DNA of 64,000 nucleotides from Hymenobacter fodinae (GTDB lineage: Bacteria > Bacteroidota > Bacteroidia > Cytophagales > Hymenobacteraceae): contig NZ_SRLA01000002.1 in NCBI RefSeq assembly GCF_004745825.1, positions 124,001 through 188,000 of the forward strand. The letters run 5' to 3'. Positions 17,522 through 26,600 of the stretch are shown here, piece by piece. Each line of letters starts with the position of its first letter. The stretch's first letter is position 1. The position numbers were made by a program, and so were the translations under genes. Below the pieces are notes generated by a model. The model ran no database searches and was not told where the DNA came from. It was given only the letters and a program-made list of their open reading frames with translations.

Positions 17522-18637
17522 CTACTCGAAGTCTAAGTGGGTATTGAAAAACGGTAACACCTGCTGATACACGCGGCCCGTGCGGCCCATAATGCGGCTG
17601 CCGTGGGTGCCCTCGTACTCCTGGGCCGTGTGCCGCAAGCCAAAACTATTGAGCCAGGAACTGAAAGTGTAGCAGGTGGGCGGGATATGGCGTACCTCAT
17701 CCTGAGCACCCCAGTCGAAGGCCAGGGCCCGCAATTGGCGTAGCGCCGCAATGCGGTTGGGCAGCTGCGCGGTGGGGGTAGCTGCCACCCAACGCCCCAG
17801 CACGGCATCACGGCGGGCTACGCTGTCGGCACCCAAAGAGCCGGGCAGCTCGGCGCCGAATGGTTGGTTTTTGGGAGCCGCTGAGAAGGCGCGGGAGAGG
17901 GATACGGTGGCCTTGGCTACGTGGCTGCCCTGCACATCGGCAAGGCCTTTGGCTCGCAGCGCAATGGGTAGGCCAGGGCCCGGTAGGTAGCTGGGGTGCG
18001 CGCCCAGAAAGGCTGGGCTCAGGGCATAGGCGGCTGCCCAAGTTCCGGGAAACTGCATGGCCAGCCGAATGGTACCACCCCCACCCATGGAGTGCCCGGC
18101 TAGGCCACGGCTGCCTGGCCGGGCCAGCGTCCGGAAGTTCTTGTCGACAAACTCCACCAGTTCCCGCGCCGTGAAGTCGGCCCAGGGGCCGTTGGTGGCA
18201 GAGTTAACGTACCAGCTGCCCCCAAAGAGCGTTTGCTCATTAGGCACCACCAGGATGAAGGGCCGGATCTGACGGTCGGCAATGGCCTGGTCGAGCAGGG
18301 TTTTCATGCCATCCTGATTGAAAATCAGGCTGTCGTTCCAGGTAAAGCCGTGCAGGTAGTACACCACCGGATAGCGCCGCTGCGGGTGGGTTTCATAGTC
18401 AGCCGGCAAGTACACGCTCACCCGGCGGCGCGGGTTTTCGCCGCCCGGGTTACCGCGCAGCAACTTGGAGTCAAGCGTCTTGACGACCACTCGCCCGGCC
18501 GCAGGTGAAGAAGTTTGAGCCGTGAGTGGAAGCACAAGCAGCCAGTAGAGGGCAAGCAACAGCACCGTTTTGAGGGAAGGCGCGAGGTGGCGCGTGGGTA
18601 ATTGAGCTAATATCCCTGAGATACGCGTAAGATTCAT
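17522..18637 (-). CDS. Secreted esterase (alpha/beta hydrolase, esterase D/feruloyl-esterase-like)
   Basis: 371 residues. The N-terminal hydrophobic helix TVLLLALYWLLVLPLTAQT gives a signal peptide cleaved near residue 41. The fold shows YPVVYYLHGFTWND (oxyanion strand), the nucleophile elbow GHSMGG (S183), DWGAQDE for the acidic residue, and a late HGS histidine. This is the putative esterase family (tributyrin/feruloyl esterases). It probably acts on acyl or carbohydrate esters outside the cytoplasm. A weaker in-frame start further downstream would lose the basic N-region. Confidence 0.87.
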   Translation of the reverse strand: MNLTRISGILAQLPTRHLAPSLKTVLLLALYWLLVLPLTAQTSSPAAGRVVVKTLDSKLLRGNPGGENPRRRVSVYLPADYETHPQRRYPVVYYLHGFTWNDSLIFNQDGMKTLLDQAIADRQIRPFILVVPNEQTLFGGSWYVNSATNGPWADFTARELVEFVDKNFRTLARPGSRGLAGHSMGGGGTIRLAMQFPGTWAAAYALSPAFLGAHPSYLPGPGLPIALRAKGLADVQGSHVAKATVSLSRAFSAAPKNQPFGAELPGSLGADSVARRDAVLGRWVAATPTAQLPNRIAALRQLRALAFDWGAQDEVRHIPPTCYTFSSWLNSFGLRHTAQEYEGTHGSRIMGRTGRVYQQVLPFFNTHLDFE

Positions 18638-18749
18638 GAGTTATGTTTAATCAAGGCAAAAGCAAGCCATTTAGCACAGCAGTACTAGACTGATAACAGG
18701 TAGGAAAGTTGCAGCAGATACTGTCCGACGACCTGCTTACACAGCAAAA

Positions 18750-18785
18750 TGGCTGCCGCTGACAGATTTCTATCAGCGGCAGCCA
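18750..18785 (-). terminator. Terminator of the aldehyde oxidoreductase operon
   Basis: Perfect 13-bp stem (18750-18762 with 18773-18785) and 10-nt loop. On the minus strand the stem is followed by TTTTG. It lies 51 bp after the stop codon of the last operon gene. Confidence 0.75.
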
Positions 18786-18820
18786 CCGCAAGGTTGCCAC
18801 AAGCAACTAGTGTAGTGAGG

Positions 18821-18836
18821 AGTGGCCTAGGCCACT
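18821..18836. repeat. Complete copy of the dispersed TGGCCTAGGCCA palindrome (representative)
   Basis: AGTGGCCTAGGCCACT is a perfect 16-bp palindrome abutting the stop codon of the gene at 18836. Other complete 12-mers lie at 28467-28478, 37603-37614, 47007-47018 and 50875-50886. About 80 GGCCTAG half-sites were counted by eye across the window; 8 to 12 would be expected by chance. Confidence 0.85.
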
Positions 18837-21076
18837 TAGATAAGCTTATCGGGAGTGATAGGCAATTCCCGCACGCGCTTTCCGGTGGCATTGAATACGG
18901 CGTTGGCAATGGCCGGGGCTACCCCAATGATGGCAATTTCACCGATGCCTTTGGTACCGAGCGAATTCACATAGGGGTCGGGCTGATTCACGAAAGCCAC
19001 TTGCACATCGGGCGCGTCGGCGTGGACGGGCACGTGGTACTCGGCCAGGTCTTTGGTCACGTAGCGGCCGAACCGGTCGTCGATGGTGGCGTGCTCAGTC
19101 AAGGCCATGCCAATACCACCCACGGCGCCGCCCTTCATCTGGTTGCCGGCGGTTTTCTCATTCACGATGGTGCCCGCATCGGCGCAGGAAACCAGCTTGC
19201 TCACGCGTACTTCACCTGTCAGCTGATGCACCCGCACCTCGGCAAAGTGCACCGAGAACGAGTACATGGAGTAGTTCTTCTGGTTGTCGCCCTCAGGCTT
19301 CGACTCCACGGTAACAAAGCCTCCATCGGTCTGCTTCAGCAGATCGGCGAAGTTGGCGCGGGCACCGGTGTTACCCTTCAGGGTCACGTAGCCATCCGCA
19401 AACACCACATCTTCCTTCTTAGCCGAAGCAAAGGCGTTGTTGCTGGTGGCGGCCATGGTACGCAACTTCTCTTTCAGGGCCAAGCAGGCCTCTTGAACCG
19501 CCGGCCCGACGGTGTTCACGATGGCCGAACCACCCTGGGTAGGAGCCTGGGCGAAATCAGAGTTGCCCCACTCAAACCTAATTTTATCCGGCGACAGGCC
19601 TAGAGTGTCGGCGGCAATCTGGGTCATGGCGGTGCCGGTGCCAGGGCCAATATCGGTTACGGCGCTTTGCAGCAGCACGGTCCCGTTTGGCAGCAACCGG
19701 ATATTGGCTTTCGAGGAACCGCGGTGCGCCCCGAAGGTGCCCACGCCCATGCCGTAGCCCACCAGCCAGTCTCCGTCGCGGAGGCTGCCGGGCTTCAGCT
19801 GGCGCTTGTTCCAGCCCACGCGCTCGGAGCCCATTTGGTAGCATTCCTTCAAGAACTTGCTCGACCAGGGTTTGCCGTTTTCCGGGTCCTTGTCGGTGTA
19901 GTTGCGCAGCCGGAACTCCATGGGGTCTATGTTGAGCAGGTAGGCCATTTCATCCATAGCCGACTCCAGCGCAAAGGCTCCCGTGGCCTCGCCCGGGCCG
20001 CGCATCCAAATGGGTGTGCTCACGTCGAGGGCGGCAATGCGGTAACGGGTATTAACGTTCGGCGACTGGTACATCATGCGGGTCTGCTGCACCGTCGACT
20101 CCGTGAATTCCTCGTAGCTCGAAGTCTGCCCCACGGCTTCGTGGGTAATGGCCGTGATTTTTCCGTCGGGGGTGGCACTCATGCCCACTTTCTGCCAGGT
20201 ATGGGGGCGGTAGCCCACCATCGTGGTCATTTGCTCGCGGGTGAGTACCAGCTTTACTGGCCGGTTCACCTTGTGGGCCGCAATGATGGCGGCCGACTCG
20301 TGGGGCCAGCTGTGCAAGGCATTACCGAAGGCACCGCCCACGAACGTAGCAATGACTTTCACGTTTTCTTCGGGCAAGTTCCACTCCTTGGCGAAGTCGC
20401 GCCGCGTAGCCAGGGTGCCCTGCGTCTTATCGTAGAGCGTCAGCCGGTCGGGGGCTTCCCAGTGCGCAATGATGGATTGCAGCTCCATCGGGTGGTGCAC
20501 TTCCGTCGGGATAACGTACTCCGATTCCAGCTTCACTGCTCCCGTTTTGTAGGCATCAGCGGTGCCGCGCACGTAGTCGGCTACTCCTGATTTGGGGTTT
20601 TTCTTGGCTTGGGTAGGCACGAAGCCTTGCTCGATGCCCGCGCCCATGTCGGTTACGTGCTTGTCTTGCTCGTACTGGGCTTTTACTAAGCGGGCGGCGT
20701 AGCGGGCGCGCTCCAGCGTGTCGGCCACCACCACGGCAATGGGCTGGTCATTGAAGCGGACCAGGTCGTCGTGAAAAACCTTCAGCCGCCCGCCTACGGT
20801 CTGGGGTTGCGAGGGGTCTTTGCCGGTGGGAGTGAAGCCGGGGACTTTGGGGGAGTTGAAGTGGGTGATAACGGCCAACACGCCGGGGGCGCGCTCGGCG
20901 GCGCGGGCATCAATACTCTTGATTCGGCCCTTTGCAATGGAGCTGCCCACGAGCACGGCATAGCTCATGTTGGGCAGGTTGTACTCGGCGGAGTAGAGGG
21001 CGGCGCCCATAACCTTGAGCCGGCCATCCACCCGGTTCATGGGCTTGCCGATGTTATTCTTGGGAGTAGTATCCAT
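18836..21076 (-). CDS. paoC: Molybdopterin-binding large subunit of aldehyde oxidoreductase, copy 2
   Basis: 746 residues from ATG 21076 (MDTTPKNNIGKPMNRVDGRLKVMG); the frame upstream of it runs into the preceding gene. It belongs to the xanthine oxidase large-subunit family of PaoC/YagR type. It has the MoCo-binding segments VGGAFGNALHSWPHE and RGPGEATGAFALESAMDEMAY, and the catalytic GE near the C-terminus (GIGEIAIIGV, E713). It has no signal peptide and would be co-exported with the Tat-bearing iron-sulphur subunit. It is 34 bp downstream of a close paralogue. Substrates are probably aldehydes; exact specificity unknown. Confidence 0.88.
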   Translation of the reverse strand: MDTTPKNNIGKPMNRVDGRLKVMGAALYSAEYNLPNMSYAVLVGSSIAKGRIKSIDARAAERAPGVLAVITHFNSPKVPGFTPTGKDPSQPQTVGGRLKVFHDDLVRFNDQPIAVVVADTLERARYAARLVKAQYEQDKHVTDMGAGIEQGFVPTQAKKNPKSGVADYVRGTADAYKTGAVKLESEYVIPTEVHHPMELQSIIAHWEAPDRLTLYDKTQGTLATRRDFAKEWNLPEENVKVIATFVGGAFGNALHSWPHESAAIIAAHKVNRPVKLVLTREQMTTMVGYRPHTWQKVGMSATPDGKITAITHEAVGQTSSYEEFTESTVQQTRMMYQSPNVNTRYRIAALDVSTPIWMRGPGEATGAFALESAMDEMAYLLNIDPMEFRLRNYTDKDPENGKPWSSKFLKECYQMGSERVGWNKRQLKPGSLRDGDWLVGYGMGVGTFGAHRGSSKANIRLLPNGTVLLQSAVTDIGPGTGTAMTQIAADTLGLSPDKIRFEWGNSDFAQAPTQGGSAIVNTVGPAVQEACLALKEKLRTMAATSNNAFASAKKEDVVFADGYVTLKGNTGARANFADLLKQTDGGFVTVESKPEGDNQKNYSMYSFSVHFAEVRVHQLTGEVRVSKLVSCADAGTIVNEKTAGNQMKGGAVGGIGMALTEHATIDDRFGRYVTKDLAEYHVPVHADAPDVQVAFVNQPDPYVNSLGTKGIGEIAIIGVAPAIANAVFNATGKRVRELPITPDKLI

Positions 21077-21110
21077 AAAAAACGAAGTGCGAAATAAGTG
21101 ACCGACTGGC

Positions 21111-23327
21111 CTAGACCAGCTTATCGGGGGTGATGGGAAGCTCCCGCACGCGCGTGCCGGTAGCGTGGTACACGGCATTGGCCACGGCAGCCGCGAAGCC
21201 TACTAGGCCAATCTCGCCGAGGCCCTTGGCGCCCGTGGGGCTGATGATGGGGTCGGGTTTATCAATGAACTGCACGTCAATTTCCGGCATGTCGGCGTTG
21301 ACGGGCACATGATACTCAGCCAGGTCGTGGTTGATGAAGTTGCCGTAGCGGTGGTCGATGACGGCCTGCTCCATCAGGGCCTGCCCAATGCCCCACACTA
21401 CCGCGCCTAGCACCTGGCTGCGGGCCGTGGTATGGTTGAGCACTCGCCCCGCATCCACCACCGACACCACGCGGCGCACACGCACCTCGCCGGTAAGGGC
21501 ATGCACGTGTACCTCCACGAAGTTGGCGCAAAACGACTTGCCCGAGTGCTCCTTCAGCTCCGGCCCGCCCTTCGACTGCCGCGTAACTTCCAGCATGGGC
21601 AGGTTCTGTTGCTTGAGAATGTCCACGTACGAAAGCCGCTTGCTGCTGTCCTGCGCCAGCTGTAGCTCCCCATTTAGCGCCACCAAATCGGTGGGTGGCA
21701 CCTGGCTGAACGCGGAGCCGATTTGATTGCGCGCCAGGTTCTGGAGCTGTTCGCGCAGCGCCACGCACACATCGTGCACCACCGAGCCCACCGACGTAGC
21801 CGTGTGCGAACCAGCCTGAATGGGTGCCGGCGGCAGGGCCGAGTCGCCGAGTTCAAACCGGATCTTCTCGGGCGCTACACCGCTGGCATCGGCGGCAATC
21901 TGGGTCATGATGGTGCCCGTGCCGGGGCCGGTATCGGCGGTGGCGCTCTGGATGAGCAGGGTGCCATCGGCCATCAGGCGGGCCTTAGCCGTCGCCTCCT
22001 GCCGCTCTGATTTGTAGATGCCCGAGCTCATGCCCTGGCCTACCAGCCAGTCGCCCTGCCGCGTGGAGCGGGGTGCGGGGTTGCGCTTGCTCCACCCGAA
22101 GCTAGCGGCGCCACGCTCATAGCACTCACGCAGGTGTTTGCTGGCCCAGGGCTTGTCGTTCTCGGGGTCGGTTTCGGCGTAGTTGCGCAGGCGTAGGGCC
22201 ACGGGGTCCATCTTGAGCGCGTAGGCCAGTTCGTCCATCGCCGACTCCAGGGCAAAGGAGCCGCTCGATTCGCCGGGGCCGCGCGTCCAGCAGGGCGTGC
22301 TCACGTCCAGGGGCACCACCTTATACACCGTATTCATGTTGGGCGTGCGGTACGCCGACTTAGTGGGGTGCACAATACGCTCAGCAAACTGCTCATACTG
22401 CGAGCTGTTGCCAAACGCTTCGTGGGTGACGCCCACCAGGGCCCCATCCGCCGAAGCCCCCAAACCCATCTTCTGCATCGACCTAGGCCTGTATCCCACC
22501 AAGTTAAACTCCTGCTCGCGGCGCAGCATCAGCTTCACTGGGTGGCCTACATGCTTGGCCCCGAGAATAGCGGCCGTTTCCTGAGGCCAGATGCGCGAGG
22601 AACCCCCAAAAGCTCCACCCACAAAAGGCGAGTGCACCAGCACGTTTTCCTCGGGCAGCTGAAACATGCGCATCAGGTCCTGCTGGGCCAGTTTGGGCGC
22701 CTGCGTTTTGTTGTAGACCGTCAGCTTATTGCCCTCCCAGAGCGCAATGGCGGCGTGCATTTCCAAGGGATTGTGCACCTGAATGGGCGTGCCGTATTCC
22801 TGCTCCAGGTGCGTGGGAGCGGTGCGGTAGGCGTAGGCCTGTCCGCGAGAGTAGTCCTTCTCTTTCTTCGGCTCAGTTCCCTTCGAGAGGTTAGCCGCCA
22901 GGTCGGTTTGGTGGGGTTGCTGCTCGTAGGCCACTCGTACCAAGGAAGCGGCATAGCGGGCCTGCTCCAGCGTCTCGGCAATGGCCAGGGCCACGGGCTG
23001 GTTGTAGAAGTGAATCTGGTCGTCGTAGAAAATCTTGATTTCCTGGCCTTCTACCCGCGGGTTATTGCTGGCCTTAGCATCAGAATAGCCGGGTACCTTG
23101 GGTGAGTTTCGGTACGTGACCACGGCCAATACGCCCGGTGCTTTCTCCGCTGCGGCTGTATCTAATTGCTTGATGCGGCCCCGCGCCACCGTACTTGTCA
23201 CTAGCACCCCATGCTTCACGCCCGCTACCGGGTGCTCGGCCGCGTACCGGGCCGCGCCGGTTACTTTCAGCCGGCCGTCCACGCGGTGCATCGGGTCGCC
23301 GACTACTCCTTTAGGTTGCTTGGGCAT
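21111..23327 (-). CDS. paoC: Molybdopterin-binding large subunit of aldehyde oxidoreductase, copy 1
   Basis: 738 residues (MPKQPKGVVGDPMHRVDGRLKVTG). Same architecture as the next gene: GGAFGGSSRIWPQE, RGPGESSGSFALESAMDELAY and the active-site GE in GLGEIGLVGF (E705). The two end in almost the same residues (TRVRELPITPDKL). Divergence along the chain shows an old tandem duplication in which both copies kept catalytic residues. Either each pairs alternately with the single FeS and FAD subunits, or they have different substrates. It is separated from the FAD gene by 209 bp carrying a long inverted repeat. Confidence 0.88.
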   Translation of the reverse strand: MPKQPKGVVGDPMHRVDGRLKVTGAARYAAEHPVAGVKHGVLVTSTVARGRIKQLDTAAAEKAPGVLAVVTYRNSPKVPGYSDAKASNNPRVEGQEIKIFYDDQIHFYNQPVALAIAETLEQARYAASLVRVAYEQQPHQTDLAANLSKGTEPKKEKDYSRGQAYAYRTAPTHLEQEYGTPIQVHNPLEMHAAIALWEGNKLTVYNKTQAPKLAQQDLMRMFQLPEENVLVHSPFVGGAFGGSSRIWPQETAAILGAKHVGHPVKLMLRREQEFNLVGYRPRSMQKMGLGASADGALVGVTHEAFGNSSQYEQFAERIVHPTKSAYRTPNMNTVYKVVPLDVSTPCWTRGPGESSGSFALESAMDELAYALKMDPVALRLRNYAETDPENDKPWASKHLRECYERGAASFGWSKRNPAPRSTRQGDWLVGQGMSSGIYKSERQEATAKARLMADGTLLIQSATADTGPGTGTIMTQIAADASGVAPEKIRFELGDSALPPAPIQAGSHTATSVGSVVHDVCVALREQLQNLARNQIGSAFSQVPPTDLVALNGELQLAQDSSKRLSYVDILKQQNLPMLEVTRQSKGGPELKEHSGKSFCANFVEVHVHALTGEVRVRRVVSVVDAGRVLNHTTARSQVLGAVVWGIGQALMEQAVIDHRYGNFINHDLAEYHVPVNADMPEIDVQFIDKPDPIISPTGAKGLGEIGLVGFAAAVANAVYHATGTRVRELPITPDKLV

Positions 23328-23368
23328 GGGAAGGGTGATGGAGGGGTTAGGATATCTAAAGCTAGAGT

Positions 23369-23510
23369 CTAGTTCCCCTCCTCAGATGAGGAGGGGTTAG
23401 GGGTGGTTGACCGGCCTATAACGATGTCTAGAGCTAAGACTAGGTGCTAGTGGATGTTCAACAATTGGTCAACCACCCCTAACCCCTCCTCATCTGAGGA
23501 GGGGAACTAG
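23369..23510. repeat. Inverted repeat with perfect 44-bp arms inside an operon
   Basis: Arms 23369-23412 and 23467-23510 are exact reverse complements with a 54-bp spacer. Each arm also holds its own smaller palindrome (CCCCTCCTC-AGAT-GAGGAGGGG). It sits between the FAD-subunit and large-subunit genes, so the transcript could fold into a long hairpin. A related short copy is at 62787-62820. Confidence 0.9.
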
Positions 23511-23536
23511 CTTCTTAGCTCTAAGCTTTATAGCTT

Positions 23537-24520
23537 CTAGGCCACTGCGGTGGCGTTTTTCAGGGCTTGTACGATGGAGTTGGGGCCCAGCTTTAGCTTG
23601 TAGGCGTTGTGCTTGAAGGCCTTGGCGTCGCGCATGGCAATGGCGGCGGCTTGGCGGAACGTCTCTTCCGTGGCGGGTTTGCCGACCAGGAATTTCTCGG
23701 CCTCGTTGAGGCGCCAGGGCTTGTGGGCTACGCCGCCCATGGCCAGGCGGGCGTCCTTGATGGTGCCGTTGTCGAGGTGTAAGGCCGCGGCTACTGACAG
23801 CAGGGCGAAGGCATAGGAAGCTCGCTCGCGCACTTTTAGGTAGTGCACATTTTTGGTGAAAGGCCCGTCGGGAATGTCAACGGCCGTTATCAGTTCGCCC
23901 TGCTCCAGGTTGGTGTCCTTCTGGGGCGTGTCGCCGGGGAGGCGGTGGAAGTCGGCGAACGGAATGCGCCGGTCGCCGCGGGGGCCGCTAACCAGCACGG
24001 TGGCATCGAGGGCAGCCAGGGCCACGCTCATGTCGGAGGGGTGCACGGCAATGCATTTATCCGAAAAGCCGAAGATAGCGTGCATGCGGTTGATGCCTTC
24101 GAGGGCACCACAGCCCGAGCCCGGCTCGCGCTTATTGCAAGGCATGGCCGTGTCGTAGAAGTAGTAGCAACGGGTGCGCTGGAGCATATTGCCGCCTACC
24201 GTGGCCATGTTCCGGAGCTGAGCCGAAGCTCCGGCTACCAGGGCTTGGGCCAGCAGGGGCTGCTTTTCCAGCACCAGCTTGTCTTCGGCTACGGCTTTGT
24301 TGGAGGCCAGCGCGCCAATGCGGAGGCCGCCATTTTCCTTCTCAATCTTGTTGAGGGGCAGCTTGTTGATGTCGACCAGCTTTTGCGGGTTCATCACGCC
24401 CCGCTTCATCAGGTCTACCAAGTTGGTGCCGCCGGCAATGAACTGAGCCGAGGTGTCCTTGGCTAGCGCATCAATAGCCGCTTTCTGCTTGGTGGGGCGA
24501 ACGTATTGGAACTGGTTCAT
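23537..24520 (-). CDS. paoB: FAD-binding subunit of aldehyde oxidoreductase
   Basis: 327 residues from ATG 24520 (MNQFQYVRPTK). CO-dehydrogenase flavoprotein fold: FIAGGTNLVDLMKRG and ATVGGNMLQRTRC for FAD binding. A cysteine-rich insertion has C118, C128, C137 and C156 (CYYF..., CNKREPGSGC, DKC), matching the extra [4Fe-4S] cluster known in E. coli PaoB. It passes electrons from the FeS subunit. The start overlaps the stop of the FeS gene by 4 nt (ATGA). The stop TAG comes from a GTGGCCTAG repeat, giving a C-terminus of VA. Confidence 0.9.
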   Translation of the reverse strand: MNQFQYVRPTKQKAAIDALAKDTSAQFIAGGTNLVDLMKRGVMNPQKLVDINKLPLNKIEKENGGLRIGALASNKAVAEDKLVLEKQPLLAQALVAGASAQLRNMATVGGNMLQRTRCYYFYDTAMPCNKREPGSGCGALEGINRMHAIFGFSDKCIAVHPSDMSVALAALDATVLVSGPRGDRRIPFADFHRLPGDTPQKDTNLEQGELITAVDIPDGPFTKNVHYLKVRERASYAFALLSVAAALHLDNGTIKDARLAMGGVAHKPWRLNEAEKFLVGKPATEETFRQAAAIAMRDAKAFKHNAYKLKLGPNSIVQALKNATAVA

Positions 24521-25155
24521 ACTTTCTGACCGCCGTTTTTCACGTCCTGAATGGCCGCTACAATGTTGGAATAAGCGCCGCAGCGGCAAATGTTGCCGCT
24601 CATGTACTCCTTAATCTCCCCCTCGGAGCCCGCATGGCCCTCCCGGATGCATGCCACCGCCGACATAATCTGGCCGGGCGTGCAGTAGCCGCACTGGAAG
24701 CCGTCGTGCTTCACGAAAGCCTCCTGCATGGGGTGCAGCTTGTCGCCGTTAGCCAGGCCTTCGATGGTAGTAACCTTCTTGCCGTCTTCCATCACGGCTA
24801 GGCGCAGGCAGGAGTTCACCCGCTCGCCATCTACGTGCACCGTGCAGGCGCCGCATTGGCCGTAGTCGCAGCCTTTTTTGGTGCCGGTGAGGTGGAGCTG
24901 CTCGCGCAGCAAATCCAGCAGCGTGGTGCGGGGCTCCACGGAGAGCTTATGCTTCACGCCGTTTACTTCCAGCTTCAGGGGTACTTTCTCGAAAGCAGCG
25001 GCTACTTTCTCATCCCACGCGGCCTCGGCTGCATGCACCACAGGGCCGGGGGTGAGAGCAACGGCAGTAAGAAGAGTAGATTTTTTTAGAAAATCCCGAC
25101 GGTTACCGTCGTGGCCAGCGTTTTCCGGAGGTGTTCCAGGTTTCTCGTCTGCCAT
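24517..25155 (-). CDS. paoA: [2Fe-2S] subunit of aldehyde oxidoreductase, Tat-exported
   Basis: 212 residues from ATG 25155 (MADEKPGTPPENAG). A twin-arginine signal NRRDFLKKSTLLTAVALTPG (RR at 19-20) indicates export of the assembled complex. Plant-type [2Fe-2S] cysteines are C96, C101, C104 and C116. The second cluster uses CGYC (C155, C158) and CRC (C190, C192). This is the small subunit of PaoABC-type periplasmic aldehyde oxidoreductases, which detoxify aldehydes. It is the first gene of a four-gene operon (FeS, FAD, Mo subunit, Mo subunit). No PaoD-like maturation gene is in the window. Confidence 0.92.
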   Translation of the reverse strand: MADEKPGTPPENAGHDGNRRDFLKKSTLLTAVALTPGPVVHAAEAAWDEKVAAAFEKVPLKLEVNGVKHKLSVEPRTTLLDLLREQLHLTGTKKGCDYGQCGACTVHVDGERVNSCLRLAVMEDGKKVTTIEGLANGDKLHPMQEAFVKHDGFQCGYCTPGQIMSAVACIREGHAGSEGEIKEYMSGNICRCGAYSNIVAAIQDVKNGGQKV

Positions 25156-25413
25156 AATACAAAGGATGATAGCTGGGCTCAGCAAGCCCGCCAATGAGTT
25201 GTCGTAATAATTGCCGCAGATGCTACAGCGGACTGGAAAAGAAACGCGTCAATCCGCACCGTTACCGTTTAGACACAGATTTTGGTTTACGTAACAGCAA
25301 GGGTGAAGTTGGGAAACGCGGCGAGAAAAGGTAGAGCGAAAGTGGCCTAGCCCGAAACCCGCAGCCGCTAGGCCAGGGGCTGCGTAAGAACCCGACTTAT
25401 CAATGCTTCTGCC

Positions 25414-26160
25414 ATGCCCGCTATCCACATCGGCTGCTCCGGATTTCATTACCGCGACTGGAAAGGCGTGTTTTATCCGCCAGAGTTGCCTCCGCGCAAA
25501 TGGTTTGGCTACTACTGCACTCAGTTTAATACGCTGGAGCTGAACGTTACCTTCTATAAGATGCCCGAGCTGAAGGCCTTAGAGAACTGGTATGACCAGA
25601 GCCCCGAAGGCTTCCAATTTGCCGTGAAGGCCCCGCGCATCGTTACGCACTACAAGAAGTTCAACGCCGAGGCCGAGCCCGTGCTGGCTGATTTTTACAG
25701 TACCGTGCGCGAAGGCCTGCGCGAAAAGCTTGGGCCGGTACTGTTTCAGCTGCCGCCTAAAGCCGCGTACACCGCAGAATTGATGGAGCGCCTCCTCGCC
25801 AACCTCGACCCAGAGTTTACCAATGTGGTAGAGTTCCGGCACCCCAGCTGGTGGGAAGGGGAGGTGTACCGGGAGCTCGCGCGCCACCACATCAGCTTCG
25901 TGGGCCAGAGCCACCCCATGCCCCTGCCCGATGAAGTAGTGACCAATACTGATGTGGTCTATTACCGTTTCCATGGCGTGCCGGAGCTGTACAAGTCGTC
26001 GTACAGCGAGCAGTTCTTGCAGCGCATTGCCGACGAAATACATGCCGCACCGAGCGTGAAACAGGCCTACATCTACTTCAACAATGGCATCGGTGGGGCC
26101 GGCGTGCTCAACGCCTACGAACTGCGGAAGCTGCTGGGAGACACTACTGGAGTGGCCTAG
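25414..26160 (+). CDS. DUF72 family protein, copy 1
   Basis: 248 residues (MPAIHIGCSGFHYRDWKGVFYP). DUF72 is a TIM-barrel family with conserved HIGCSGF at the first strand, LELNVTFYKMP, FAVKAPRIVTH, LFQLPPKA, VEFRHPSWW and YYRFHG, all visible here. Its biochemical role is unknown. A second copy starts 1.1 kb downstream. The final codons are GTG-GCC-TAG, i.e. the stop is part of a GGCCTAG repeat. Confidence 0.92.
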   Translation: MPAIHIGCSGFHYRDWKGVFYPPELPPRKWFGYYCTQFNTLELNVTFYKMPELKALENWYDQSPEGFQFAVKAPRIVTHYKKFNAEAEPVLADFYSTVREGLREKLGPVLFQLPPKAAYTAELMERLLANLDPEFTNVVEFRHPSWWEGEVYRELARHHISFVGQSHPMPLPDEVVTNTDVVYYRFHGVPELYKSSYSEQFLQRIADEIHAAPSVKQAYIYFNNGIGGAGVLNAYELRKLLGDTTGVA

Positions 26161-26245
26161 ACGAGCTTGGGTGCAAGCTCAGCATTACCAACCCCAGCAA
26201 GTAACAGGTCGTAGGTCAGAGGTATATGAACGGTCTTAGAGTATT

Positions 26246-26337
26246 GTCATGTCGAGCTTGTCGAGACATCTCGCTCGAATCGTTGGAGTGGCCTGGCACC
26301 GTCAGCACGCGAGATGTCTCGACCAGCTCGACATGAC
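26246..26337. repeat. REP-like inverted repeat, family A
   Basis: 26-bp arms (26246-26271 and 26312-26337), GTCATGTCGAGC... with one mismatch. The 40-bp interior is conserved, in opposite orientation, in the element at 29339-29430. It lies between genes and has no coding content. Confidence 0.85.
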
Positions 26338-26366
26338 GTTCAAATAGATTGCTCTTACACTTTGAT

Positions 26367-26600
26367 ATGAAAGCACTAACCGCTGGGTTGTTGACTGCCC
26401 TCTTTCTGCTCATCGGCCCCGTCGCCTTGGCGTGCCGGGTGTGCCGGCCCAAGGTGCAGGCGGCTATTCACACGCCTGAGTACACCGTTAATCTGCTTAC
26501 GCTGTTGCTACCGGTTGGGGCGTTGCTGCTATTAGCGGCGGTCGTGTTCTATGCACCCATCATTAAAACGCGCCTTACATCTTCTCCCGCTCATGGCTGA
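26367..26600 (+). CDS. Small membrane protein preceding DUF2243
   Basis: 77 residues from ATG 26367 (MKALTAGLLTALFLL). A signal-like first helix ends at ALACRVCRP, a CxxC after the cleavage region, followed by a second helix (LLTLLLPVGALLLLAAVVFY). The topology suggests a small two-helix envelope protein with periplasmic thiols. It overlaps the DUF2243 gene by 8 nt, so the two are probably translationally coupled. Function unknown. Confidence 0.65.
   Translation: MKALTAGLLTALFLLIGPVALACRVCRPKVQAAIHTPEYTVNLLTLLLPVGALLLLAAVVFYAPIIKTRLTSSPAHG

Noticed and set aside
19667..20590. 307-codon plus-strand open frame antisense to an aldehyde oxidoreductase gene
   Set aside because: Wholly antisense to a well-supported gene, with no recognisable domain. 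Other long antisense frames here (22368-23105, 23843-24466, 27224-28012, 55169-56263) were rejected likewise.
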